Below, piece after piece: positions 16,923 to 24,697 of a stretch of DNA of 64,000 bases. How positions within the stretch are numbered: the first letter of the stretch is position 1; every line of letters starts with the position of its first letter. A program made the position numbers and the translations under genes. Below the pieces are notes generated by a model. The model searched no databases and was not told where the DNA came from. It was given only the letters and a program-made list of their open reading frames with translations. This DNA comes from Actinomadura macra NBRC 14102 (lineage in GTDB: Bacteria > Actinomycetota > Actinomycetes > Streptosporangiales > Streptosporangiaceae), in contig NZ_BCQT01000002.1 in NCBI RefSeq assembly GCF_001552215.1, positions 310,001 through 374,000 on the forward strand, read 5' to 3'.

Positions 16923-18107
16923 TCAGTCGAGCAGCACGGTCACCGTGCCCGCGCCGACCGTGAGGCCGCCCTCGCGGATGGCGAAGCCGAGCCCCTCGGT
17001 CATCGCGACCGGCTTGCCGAGCTCGACGGCCATCTCGACCGAGTCGCCGGGCAACGCCATGCCGCCGTCACCGCCGAGGTCCACGCCGCCGACGACGTCC
17101 GTGGTGCGGAAGTGGAACTGCGGGCGATAGCCGTGGAAGAACGGCCTGCTCCGGCCGCCCTCCCCCGCAGTCAGCACCCGGACGCGCGCGCGGAACCGCG
17201 TGTGCGGCCGGATCGCGCCCGGCGTACTGATCACCTGACCGCGCCGCACCTGGTCGCGCCGGACGCCGCGCAGCAGCATGGCGGTGTTGTCGCCCGCCTC
17301 CGCATGGTCCATCGACTGGCCGAAGGTCTCCAGCCCCGTCGCGACGGAGCCGAACGACTCGCCCAGCCCGACGACCTCGATCGCGTCGCCGAGACGGATC
17401 GCCCCCTGCGCCACCACGCCGGTCACGACCGTCCCGCGTCCGGTGATGGTGAGCACGTTCTCCACGGGCATGAGGAACGGCCTGTCCAGCACCCGCTCGG
17501 GAACCGGCACGTACGCGTCGATCGCGTCGAGCAGGTCACCGATCCGGGCCATCCAGTACGGGTCGCCCTCCAGCGCCCGCAACCCGGACACCCGGACGAC
17601 GGGGATCTCCTCGCCGGGGAACCCGTACTCCGACAACAGTTCCCGCACCTCCAGCTCGACGAGGTCGAGGATCTCGCCGTCCTCGACCATGTCGGCCTTG
17701 TTGAGCGCCACGACGATGTGCCGGACGCCGACCTGATGCGCGAGCACGATGTGCTCCCGTGTCTGCGGCATCGCGCCGTCCTGCGCCGAGACGACCAGCA
17801 CGGCGCCGTCCACCTGCGCCGCACCCGTGATCATGTTCTTCACGTAGTCGGCGTGCCCCGGCATGTCGACGTGGGCGTAGTGCCGGGTCTCGGTCGCGTA
17901 CTCGACGTGCGCGACGTTGATGGTGATGCCGCGGTCGCGCTCCTCGGGGGCGCGGTCGATGCCCTCGAACGGTATGGCGGACGCCAGCCCCCGCCCGGCG
18001 AGCACCTTGGTGATCGCCGCGGTCAGGGTGGTCTTGCCGTGGTCGACGTGCCCCATCGTCCCGATGTTGAGATGCGGCTTGGCGCGCTCGTAGACCTGCT
18101 TGGCCAT
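16923..18107 (-). CDS. Divergent elongation factor Tu paralogue (tuf3-like)
   Basis: The 394-residue protein is a full-length EF-Tu that delivers aminoacyl-tRNA to the ribosome. It keeps G1 (GHVDHGKT), G2 ([12 protein letters not shown]) and G4 (NKAD). It differs from main EF-Tu proteins at sites that are nearly invariant: DMPGHADY replaces DCPGHADY in switch II, SGLRAL replaces SALKAL, and [10 protein letters not shown] replaces the usual HVLLARQVGV. Domain 2 is diverged. It stands alone, without rpsL-rpsG-fusA, which marks it as a second tuf gene like tuf3 of some streptomycetes. The start at 18107 ([14 protein letters not shown]) was chosen by family alignment; a GTG five codons upstream is less likely. 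The 225-base leader is structured. Confidence 0.93.
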   Translation of the reverse strand: MAKQVYERAKPHLNIGTMGHVDHGKTTLTAAITKVLAGRGLASAIPFEGIDRAPEERDRGITINVAHVEYATETRHYAHVDMPGHADYVKNMITGAAQVDGAVLVVSAQDGAMPQTREHIVLAHQVGVRHIVVALNKADMVEDGEILDLVELEVRELLSEYGFPGEEIPVVRVSGLRALEGDPYWMARIGDLLDAIDAYVPVPERVLDRPFLMPVENVLTITGRGTVVTGVVAQGAIRLGDAIEVVGLGESFGSVATGLETFGQSMDHAEAGDNTAMLLRGVRRDQVRRGQVISTPGAIRPHTRFRARVRVLTAGEGGRSRPFFHGYRPQFHFRTTDVVGGVDLGGDGGMALPGDSVEMAVELGKPVAMTEGLGFAIREGGLTVGAGTVTVLLD

Positions 18108-18332
18108 GATCTTCGTCCTCACTGGTGGATCCGGTGAGAACCACGCGCGTCCGCACAGGACACGCGTTCAGGCCCACCCCCCTCCGCTGGTTCTCCGGAG
18201 GTGGACGGAGAGGGGTCAGCTTCGCGCGCCGCCGTTGGCGACCGCGACTGCTGCCGCTGCCAGGAAGGCAGCCGGCACCGCGCCCTGCAGGCATTCGCCT
18301 GCGAGCGTCCGGGTGCCGGCTGCGAGGAACAT
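18108..18332 (-). promoter_or_regulatory. Structured 5' leader of the EF-Tu paralogue
   Basis: Several stems can be seen on the minus strand. GCAGCCGGCACC (18312-18323) pairs perfectly with GGTGCCGGCTGC (18268-18279), enclosing an inner GCAGGC/GCCTGC hairpin. Further down, GAGAACCA and TGGTTCTC pair across about 45 bases, enclosing ACGCGTGTCC / GGACGCGCGT (one G-U pair). A third copy of the GCCGGCACC complement lies upstream at 18348-18360 and can pair with the same middle segment over 13 bases, so two structures exclude each other if transcription starts in the MFS gene. The arrangement suggests attenuation, but no regulator is known here. Confidence 0.5.
18216..18332 (-). CDS. Possible leaderless leader peptide (38 aa) upstream of EF-Tu paralogue
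   Basis: An ATG at 18332 opens 38 codons (MFLAAGTRTLAGECLQG...) that run through both arms of the main hairpin and stop 108 bases before the EF-Tu start. Third-position GC is about 78%. There is no Shine-Dalgarno sequence, but a promoter-like pair ends 7 bases before the ATG, as expected for a leaderless mRNA. The peptide is Ala-rich with a hydrophobic C-terminal half. It could be a regulatory leader peptide or chance. Confidence 0.35.
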   Translation of the reverse strand: MFLAAGTRTLAGECLQGAVPAAFLAAAAVAVANGGARS

Positions 18333-18339
18333 GGTTCGC

Positions 18340-18368
18340 AGACTACGAGCCGGCACCCGGGAAGTCGA
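18340..18368 (-). promoter_or_regulatory. Putative promoter for the EF-Tu leader
   Basis: On the minus strand TCGACT (18368-18363) and TAGTCT (18345-18340) are separated by exactly 17 bases and match TTGACA/TAnnnT partly. The -10 element overlaps the stop codon of the MFS gene. A run AAAA lies a few bases before the -35 element. Transcription would start at or next to the ATG of the small ORF. Confidence 0.4.
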
Positions 18369-19542
18369 CCGGTTTTCCGCGCAGCAGGTACCACCCCAGC
18401 GCAGCCCCCATGAACTGGAAGGACGCGATCGCCAGGACGAGCCCGACCGGCCCCACCGCGTCCGCCGTCACAGCGGTCAGCGCCGCCCCGAGCGCCGAAG
18501 CGCCGATCTTGAGGCTGCCCGCCGTCGTGTTGACCTGACCGAGCCGATCCGGCGGTGACTCCCGCTGCCGGAGCATCAGCGTCGCCGCGAACACCGGTCC
18601 CTCGAACACTCCCGCGGCGGCGAAGGAGGCCATCGCCCACGGAACCGACGGCACCACCGAAAGCGACGCCAGCGACACGCCGAACGCGACGAGCCCGCCG
18701 AGCATCACCGGCTCGGCATGCCGCGGCGTCAGCCACCGGCTGGCCGCGAGGGCCCCGAGGAACGACCCGATCGCCATCGCCACCAGCATCCGCCCGCCCG
18801 CACTCGGCGCATCCCCGAGGTGTTGGGCGAGCAGCACGGCCGTCACCGCGACCCCGCCGAACCCCAGCCACGCCAGCGTCGTCGCCGCCGTCAGCGCCCG
18901 CAGCACCCGCCCTCTGGCCAGGACGACCAGCCCACCCGAGACGACCCCCGTCCACCCGCCCTCCGGAACGTCGCCCCCGGCCCCCGGGAAGGGCAGCAGG
19001 GGCAGCACGAACAGCCCCACGACAGCGCTGACGACGATCGCGATCCCGGCGTACTGGCCCCCCAGCGACGCGGCGAGCGCCGCCGCCAGCCCGGGTCCCG
19101 CAATAGCAGCAAGGTTGTAACTGGAAGCCTCCAACCCATAGGCCCGCGAGAGCCGCCCGACCGCCACGAAACGCGGAAGAAACCCGGTCAGAGCCACCAC
19201 CACCGGCTCCGTGCACCCGATCACCCCCGCCACGCACAACGCGAGCACCATCGGGGAACGCCCCGCCATCAGCAGCAGCACCGCCGTCGCGGCGGCGTAA
19301 CCGACCGCCAGGACGACCGCGACACGCCGAGGACGCGCCACCCGATCGATCACATTGCCGATCACCGGCCCGCTCAGCACGTACGGGAGCGTCATCGCGG
19401 TCTGGAGGTACCCGGCGCTTGCGGCGTGCCCCGTCCGCGCTTGCACGGTCAGGACCAACGCCGTCGCCAGGCCCTCGGCGGAGACCCGCAGCAGTGTGGC
19501 GGCCGTCAGGTGAAGGGGGAGTGCGGCGGTCCTGCCGATCAC
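18343..19542 (-). CDS. Major facilitator superfamily transporter
   Basis: The 399-residue protein has about twelve hydrophobic helices and the two-lobed MFS layout, with [17 protein letters not shown] resembling motif A (the loop 2-3 motif) and [21 protein letters not shown] in the following helices. It is of the size of drug or metabolite exporters (MFS_1). Substrate is unknown. It diverges from arcA across 42 bases and its 3' end overlaps the promoter for the EF-Tu leader. Confidence 0.85.
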   Translation of the reverse strand: MIGRTAALPLHLTAATLLRVSAEGLATALVLTVQARTGHAASAGYLQTAMTLPYVLSGPVIGNVIDRVARPRRVAVVLAVGYAAATAVLLLMAGRSPMVLALCVAGVIGCTEPVVVALTGFLPRFVAVGRLSRAYGLEASSYNLAAIAGPGLAAALAASLGGQYAGIAIVVSAVVGLFVLPLLPFPGAGGDVPEGGWTGVVSGGLVVLARGRVLRALTAATTLAWLGFGGVAVTAVLLAQHLGDAPSAGGRMLVAMAIGSFLGALAASRWLTPRHAEPVMLGGLVAFGVSLASLSVVPSVPWAMASFAAAGVFEGPVFAATLMLRQRESPPDRLGQVNTTAGSLKIGASALGAALTAVTADAVGPVGLVLAIASFQFMGAALGWYLLRGKPVDFPGAGS

Positions 19543-19584
19543 CCCGGAATCCTGTCACAACCCCGGCGACCTAGACTTTCTCTT

Positions 19585-20805
19585 GTGACGGACACAACGG
19601 CGTACGAGCACACGGTCACCAGCGAGGTCGGGCGGCTGCGCACCGTCATGCTGCACCGTCCGGGCGCGGAGCTGAAGAGGCTCACCCCGCGCAACAGCGA
19701 CAAGCTGCTGTTCGACGCCATCCCCTGGGTCGGCCGAGCCCAGGAGGAGCACGACGCCTTCGCCGAGGCGCTCCGCTCACGCGGCGTCGAGGTCCTGTAC
19801 GTCACCGAACTGCTCCAGGACGCCCTGGAGTACGAGGCCGCCCGGGAGCGTGCCATCGCCGACGCCACCGCCGACCTCCGTCTCGGCGACCAGCTCCGCG
19901 GCGTCGTCGAGGGCTACCTACGCGACCAGGACCCCGAGAACCTCGCCCACACCCTGATCGCCGGACTGGCCCACGAGGAGCTGAAGGCCGGACACGGCCT
20001 GGTCTACCGCCTCATGGACCGCATGGACTTCATCGTCGACCCCCTCCCCGGCCTGCTGTTTACCCGCGACAACAGCACCTGGATCGGCGACCGGGTCGCC
20101 GTCACCAGCCTCGCGATGGAGGCCCGCCGCCGCGAAGCCACCCTGACCGGCCTGATCTACGCCCACCACCCCCGCTTCGCAGGCGTGGAGCCGATCTACA
20201 CCCCGGAGATGGAACACCTGGAAGGCGGCGACGTCCTCCTCCTCTGCCCCGGCGTGATCGCCGTCGGCACCGGCGAGCGAACCACCCCCGCAGGCGTCGA
20301 ACGCCTGGCTCGCCAGGTCATCGGAGCGGGCCTCGCCCACACCATCCTCGCCGTTCCGATCGCCCAGGAACGCGCCACAATGCACCTTGACACCGTCTGC
20401 ACCATGGTGGACGTCGACACCGTCGTCATGTACCCCCCGGTGGCACACTCTCTGACCGCCTACACGGTCACCCTGTCGAACGGCGACCTCCACGTCACCG
20501 AACCCCGCCCCTTCCTCGAAGCCGCCGCCGAAGCCATGGGCCTGGACCGCCTCAAGGTCATCGACACCGGCCTGGACCCCGTCACCGCCGAACGCGAACA
20601 GTGGGACGACGGCAACAACACTCTCGCCGTAGCCCCCCGCCTCTGCGTCGCCTACGAACGCAACATCGAGACCAACGCCCAACTGGAAACAGCAGGCATC
20701 GAGGTCATCCGCATAACCGGCAGCGAACTAGGCACCGGCCGAGGCGGCCCCCGCTGCATGTCGTGTCCGATATTTAGAGCACCCCCCTTGGCGGTCGGGC
20801 CTTGA
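19585..20805 (+). CDS. arcA: Arginine deiminase
   Basis: This enzyme hydrolyses arginine to citrulline and ammonia, the first step of the arginine deiminase pathway. The 406-residue protein has the catalytic set: [11 protein letters not shown], the His in [12 protein letters not shown], the substrate-binding [11 protein letters not shown] and the nucleophilic Cys in [10 protein letters not shown]. The last codons differ from the family, which normally ends within a few residues of MSCPI; here the final six codons and the stop lie in a repeat element. The GTG start at 19585 follows TAGACT by 7 bases, which suggests a leaderless mRNA. No arcB or arcC is adjacent. Confidence 0.93.
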   Translation: MTDTTAYEHTVTSEVGRLRTVMLHRPGAELKRLTPRNSDKLLFDAIPWVGRAQEEHDAFAEALRSRGVEVLYVTELLQDALEYEAARERAIADATADLRLGDQLRGVVEGYLRDQDPENLAHTLIAGLAHEELKAGHGLVYRLMDRMDFIVDPLPGLLFTRDNSTWIGDRVAVTSLAMEARRREATLTGLIYAHHPRFAGVEPIYTPEMEHLEGGDVLLLCPGVIAVGTGERTTPAGVERLARQVIGAGLAHTILAVPIAQERATMHLDTVCTMVDVDTVVMYPPVAHSLTAYTVTLSNGDLHVTEPRPFLEAAAEAMGLDRLKVIDTGLDPVTAEREQWDDGNNTLAVAPRLCVAYERNIETNAQLETAGIEVIRITGSELGTGRGGPRCMSCPIFRAPPLAVGP

Positions 20806-20920
20806 AGGCCCTCCCTTCAACGGGCGGTGCGGCGATCGCTGCATCGCTTTCGACTCACCTAGCGGCTCGCTTCGCGATCAGTCCCTCGCAGGCTCGGAAC
20901 TGGCTTCGCACGCGATCGCA
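20779..20920 (+). repeat. Structured repeat, copy 1
   Basis: This 142-base element starts with an outer stem, GCACCCCCC (20779-20787) with GGGCGGTGC (20822-20830), one mismatch. The stem encloses GGGCCTT/AAGGCCC. It then continues with a conserved tail that runs from GGCGATCGCTGCATCGC through GGCTCGCTTCGCGATCAG to CTTCGCACGCGATCGCA. The element overlaps the 3' end of arcA and supplies its stop codon. Confidence 0.85.
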
Positions 20921-20975
20921 CGCCTTGAGGGCGTCGACGGCTGGGCAGGGGCTGGCGTCGATGCGCGTGTTTATT

Positions 20976-21118
20976 GCAGTGCCCTTGGCGGTCGGGCCTT
21001 GGAGGCCCTCCCTTCGGCGGGCACTGCGGCGATCGCTGCATCGCTCCCGACTCGCCTAGCGGCTCGCTTCGCGATCAGGTTCTCGCTTCGCTCGCACCTG
21101 GCTTCGCACGCGATCGCA
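20976..21118 (+). repeat. Structured repeat, copy 2
   Basis: Same orientation as copy 1. The outer stem is GCAGTGCCC (20976-20984) with GGGCACTGC (21019-21027), perfectly paired over nine bases but with a different sequence from copy 1. The inner hairpin is GGGCC/GGCCC and the tail ends in CGCACGCGATCGCA at 21118. Loop and tail are nearly identical to copy 1 apart from a short block around 21080-21100. Confidence 0.85.
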
Positions 21119-21377
21119 GCGGTTTGGGTCGTTGGTGGCTTGGGTGGTGGCTGAGGTCGGCGTGCGGGTGTTCGGGTGGGGGGTGCAGGCAACGATGGTT
21201 TGGGGTCGAGATCGGGTCATGTCGGCCGATTCGGGCCTGCGCCGGCCCTACCCAGGGTGTCGCGGACCATCCAGATGTCGTCGCGAGGCGAGCCGCCAGG
21301 CGAGCCAACGCGTGGCAGATGACCACCAGCCTGTACCGGAGGAAGCTGTAAGCCCAGGTGGTGCCGACCGGTCACGT
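21119..21377. other. Gene-free stretch between repeat copies
   Basis: No open frame here shows coding composition. The first 120 bases are G/T-rich on the plus strand. The rest has mixed composition and no recognisable RNA or mobile-element gene. The whole interval 20806-21603 is gene-free and looks like a site of repeat insertion or rearrangement. Confidence 0.5.
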
Positions 21378-21518
21378 TGCGATCGCGTGCGAAGCCAGTT
21401 CCGAGCCTGCGAGGAACTGATCGCGAAGCGAGCCCTCTGGGGCGAGTCGAAAGCGATGCAGCGATCGCCGTGTTGTTCGCCGAAGGAGGGCCGCCAGGCC
21501 CGACGCCAAGAACAACAC
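21378..21518 (-). repeat. Structured repeat, copy 3 (inverted)
   Basis: Read on the minus strand, the outer stem is GTGTTGTTC (21518-21510) with GAACAACAC (21478-21470), nine perfect pairs with a third, unrelated stem sequence. The inner hairpin is GGGCC/GGCCC and the tail again carries GGCGATCGCTGCATCGC and GGCTCGCTTCGCGATCAG. Copy 3 is therefore inverted relative to copies 1 and 2. Confidence 0.85.
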
Positions 21519-21603
21519 AATATAAACAGCTCGGGCGGTGTCGACGGGGGCACGACAGCGCCCGAGCTTGAAGAGGACCATACAAGGTGAAGTGCTGGTC
21601 TCT

Positions 21604-22278
21604 CTAGCCGGGGTATGCCCGACTTGGGGCCGCTCCATACCTGGTTCCGGTGAAAAGGTGGCTGTCCGGTTCGTCGACGGCGTCCGGGAGGTCGGTTCGC
21701 TCGGGGACGACGGCGTGGGCGCCGGTGGGGGCGGCGGAGCCGTTCGGGCTGGATGAGCGGGGTGCGCGGAGGATGGCCCAGACGGTGGTGGCGCCGTCCT
21801 CGTGGCGGACGCCCCAGCCTTCGGAGAGGGCCTCGACGATGCCAAGGCCGCGGCCGCCCAGTGAGGACAGGGTGCCGGGGCCGCGGCGAGGTTCGGTCAT
21901 CGCGCCGCCGTCGCTGACCTCCAGTTCGAGCATGTCGCCGCGCCGTAGCCAGCAGACCTTGACCTGACCGGACGGGAGTGGGCGCGCGTGCCGGAGGGCG
22001 TTGCTGATGAGCTCGCTCACGATGACGCTGGCGTCGTCCACGATGGACTCGTAGACCCCCGAGGCGACCAGCTCGGAGCTGAGGCGCTTGCGGGCGACCG
22101 CGACGCTGGACGGCGCGTGTGGGAGCAGTACGACGCTCGACGCCCTCACCTCCTCGTGGATTCGTTTGCTCGGACGAGACCCGTCGCCGCTCTTCCGGTA
22201 CGACCGAAATGCCCCGATGTCACCGACCGGAAACACGGGAGATGTGGTTCGCCACCTGCACAACGAGTCACCGGCCAT
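21604..22278 (-). CDS. ATP-binding protein, anti-sigma serine-kinase (RsbW/SpoIIAB-like) family
   Basis: The protein has a GHKL ATPase core: VIVSELISNALRHARP (N box), LELEVSDGGAMTEP (G1) and GGRGLGIVEALSEGWGV (G2), about residues 60-170. This is the HATPase_c_2 family of actinobacteria. Members phosphorylate STAS proteins or have lost the partner. There is no STAS gene adjacent; one lies at 10.9 kb. The start is uncertain: ATG at 22278 gives 224 residues, while a TTG at 22332 and internal GTG codons are alternatives. The C-terminal 50 residues are low-complexity. Confidence 0.8.
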   Translation of the reverse strand: MAGDSLCRWRTTSPVFPVGDIGAFRSYRKSGDGSRPSKRIHEEVRASSVVLLPHAPSSVAVARKRLSSELVASGVYESIVDDASVIVSELISNALRHARPLPSGQVKVCWLRRGDMLELEVSDGGAMTEPRRGPGTLSSLGGRGLGIVEALSEGWGVRHEDGATTVWAILRAPRSSSPNGSAAPTGAHAVVPERTDLPDAVDEPDSHLFTGTRYGAAPSRAYPG

Positions 22279-22547
22279 CCGGTCACGGTGATCACCCCCG
22301 TTTGTGGCGTCGGAACGGAATCTCGTTACCAACGGCGACCAACAATGGATCTATCCAGCCAACGGCGGATTACTCCTCACGCGCGCGTTTCGTCCATCAC
22401 ACCCTGCAGCCACCGAACTTTCCCGCAGAAGCCCAGGCTGCCACCTGTCAGGAAGGGGGAAAGCGCCGGTCACAGCGTTCTCACCCGCCGGTTCAGTGCC
22501 TTCTATCGTTACGGATAGTGACCGTCGCGGGCGCCGCGTGGCGGCGC

Positions 22548-24554
22548 TCATTCGGCCCTCCGGAGGGCCAGGCGCATGCACGTGCCCTCCCCCGTGGGGG
22601 CGGTGTCGTGCCCGGTCGTGACGCCTTTCCGGACATCCGTTCGACGGGCGGGGCCCCCGGATTCTGAGATTGTCGTCACACTCGACGGGGTTTTTCGTGG
22701 GTTAGTGTGAAATGCATCACTATAAGGGCGGCCCGGATGGGCGGAGATCGCTCCACCCTGTGCCTCGGTGAGGCGTTTGACGATGTAGAGCCCGAGGCCG
22801 ATGCCCCCGAACCGGCGACGGTCCCCGGCTTCGCCCTGGACGAACCGCTCGAAGATCCGGTCGTGATCGCCGGGGGCGATGCCGATGCCCTCGTCCACGA
22901 CCGTCACGACCACGTCGGGGCCGTCGGCGCGCGCGCGTACCCAGACTGTGCCGCCGTCCGGTGAGTACTTGAAGGCGTTCTCCAGAAGCTGCCCTAGGAC
23001 GATGTCGGTCGCCATGGGGTCGCCCTGGGCGGACGGGAGGTCCGGTGCGATCTCCAACTCCACGCGGTGCAGCGGTGAGAGTGATCGGAACCCGCCGACG
23101 ACGCCCTCCAGGACGCGCCTCACGTCGAACGGCTCGATCGTCACGGCGAGCTCGTCGGCGCCCGCGCGTGAGCCGAGCAGCAGGTGCTCGACGAGGCGGG
23201 CGAGTGACTGGGCACGCTCGGCGATCGTGGCCACGGCGGCGCGGCGGTCGGGGTCGGCCAGCTCGTCCCACCGGTTGACCAGCGTGGACGCGAAGCCCTG
23301 GACGACCGTGATCGGGGTGCGGAGCTCGTGGCTGGTCGTCGCGAGGAACAGGTCCTTGGCCTCTTCGAGGGCCTTCGCTTCGGACACGTCCCGGAAGTCC
23401 ACGACCAGCTCGCCGGTCTCCTCGATCTCGGCGGCCAGCACGTTCAGCCAGGTTCCCGATTCCAGCGGGAACGTGAGCATCTCGCCGAGCGCGGGCATCG
23501 CGAACGGCAGCGGGCGGCCGAGGGCGTCCTCCGGGGGGATGCCGGTGAGGGTGTGCGCGGCGGGGTTCCACTGCCGGACGACGAGGTCATGGTCGAGCAC
23601 CGCGATGCCGTCGGCGCTGGAGTCGATGACGGCGCGCTCGTGCGCGCGCTGCCGGACCACCTCCGCGTACGCGACGGCGTTGCCGACCGCGACCCCGGCG
23701 TGGCCGGCGAGGAGCTCCAGCAGTTCCAGCTCCATGTGCCCGATCTTGCGGCCGGAGAACAGCGCGTACAGGGCGCCGTACGGACGGTTCTGCAAATAGG
23801 ACAGGCCGAGTGCGACCGTGTGCAGGCCGTCCAGCTCGGACCAGACGAGATCGCCGAGGCGCCGCTCGCCCGTCGCGAGCTTCACCGTCTTGCCCGACCG
23901 CAGCAGCTCGCCGACCAGGCTCGGCCGCAGCTCGGCGGACGTGCCGCGCATGTGCTCGGGCAGCCCGGACATGCTCACCAGCCGCAGCCGCTCCCCCTCG
24001 ATCCGCACGAACCCGCCGGCGTCGGCGCCGGTCAGCTCGATGAGCGCGGCCGTGATCCGGTCGAGCACGACGGCGAGATCCAGCTCGGCGTTCAGGTCGG
24101 CGACGATGTCGTTCAGCCGCCGGACGAGCCGCGCCCGCTCGGCCATATGGTGCTGGACGATCTCGTCGTCCTCCACCGGGTGGTACACCCCGACCCAGCC
24201 GAGCGGCGTGCCGGCGGGGTCCTTCAGGAGGCTGGTGTCGATGCGCACGTCGATGAGCCGGCCGTCCTGATGGAACCGCCGGGTCGCGATCGAGATCTGC
24301 CCGCTCTCGCCCTCTCCGGGCCGCCGGGTGAGCAGCCGCTCCTGGACGGCGTTGTGCTCGGCCTTCAGCTCGTCCGGGACGATCGGGGGGATACGTCCGA
24401 CCATCTCCTCGGCCGTCCAACCGAACATCCGCTCGGCCGCCGGGTTCCATACCGTGACCCGGTGCCGCTGGTCGACGGCCACGATCGCGTCGGCGGCGCT
24501 CTCGATGACGGCGCGCGCGATGGGGTCGTGGACGTGGTGGTGCACGTCTGTCAT
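22548..24554 (-). CDS. PAS-GAF-PAS sensor histidine kinase with disrupted C-terminus
   Basis: The soluble 668-residue kinase has an N-terminal PAS domain (AVIESAADAIVAVDQRHRV), a GAF domain (about residues 140-290), a second PAS domain (VIDSSADGIAVLDHDLVVRQWNPAA), the H box in ATTSHELRTPITVVQGF, the N box in LLENAFKYSPDGG and G boxes in VDEGIGIAPGDHDRIFERF and GGIGLGLYIVKRL. After GGAISAHPGRP the usual final strand (a G-x-G-S-x-F-x-V-x-LP type ending) is missing, and about 60 unrelated residues follow, encoded partly by unusually AT-rich DNA. The ATG at 24554 gives a normal start. Confidence 0.85.
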   Translation of the reverse strand: MTDVHHHVHDPIARAVIESAADAIVAVDQRHRVTVWNPAAERMFGWTAEEMVGRIPPIVPDELKAEHNAVQERLLTRRPGEGESGQISIATRRFHQDGRLIDVRIDTSLLKDPAGTPLGWVGVYHPVEDDEIVQHHMAERARLVRRLNDIVADLNAELDLAVVLDRITAALIELTGADAGGFVRIEGERLRLVSMSGLPEHMRGTSAELRPSLVGELLRSGKTVKLATGERRLGDLVWSELDGLHTVALGLSYLQNRPYGALYALFSGRKIGHMELELLELLAGHAGVAVGNAVAYAEVVRQRAHERAVIDSSADGIAVLDHDLVVRQWNPAAHTLTGIPPEDALGRPLPFAMPALGEMLTFPLESGTWLNVLAAEIEETGELVVDFRDVSEAKALEEAKDLFLATTSHELRTPITVVQGFASTLVNRWDELADPDRRAAVATIAERAQSLARLVEHLLLGSRAGADELAVTIEPFDVRRVLEGVVGGFRSLSPLHRVELEIAPDLPSAQGDPMATDIVLGQLLENAFKYSPDGGTVWVRARADGPDVVVTVVDEGIGIAPGDHDRIFERFVQGEAGDRRRFGGIGLGLYIVKRLTEAQGGAISAHPGRPYSDAFHTNPRKTPSSVTTISESGGPARRTDVRKGVTTGHDTAPTGEGTCMRLALRRAE

Positions 24555-24697
24555 CGTGCCACCGCATCCGGGCTCGGCGCCCGGCAACCCGGGCCGAAAA
24601 GTTCCCACCGGCTCGACCGATCTACCGGAAGAACGCCACTTCAGGGGCCTCGAAGGCGGTGAAATCGGCCTTCGGTGCGGGCGTGCCGGACGGCCCC

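Noticed and set aside
16923..18107. Kirromycin-resistant EF-Tu
   Set aside because: Most known resistance positions keep the sensitive residue by eye, and no elfamycin biosynthesis genes are in the window. Only positions 120 and 123 differ, so resistance cannot be claimed.
20779..21518. Integron attC-like sites
   Set aside because: The repeats have variable stems like attC sites, but the required GTTRRRY/RYYYAAC core sites are not present in all copies, no integrase is near, and no gene cassettes lie between the copies.
21217..21590. Frames of 100-150 codons inside the repeat region
   Set aside because: Their sequence is the repeat read in different frames, present on both strands, without conserved starts.
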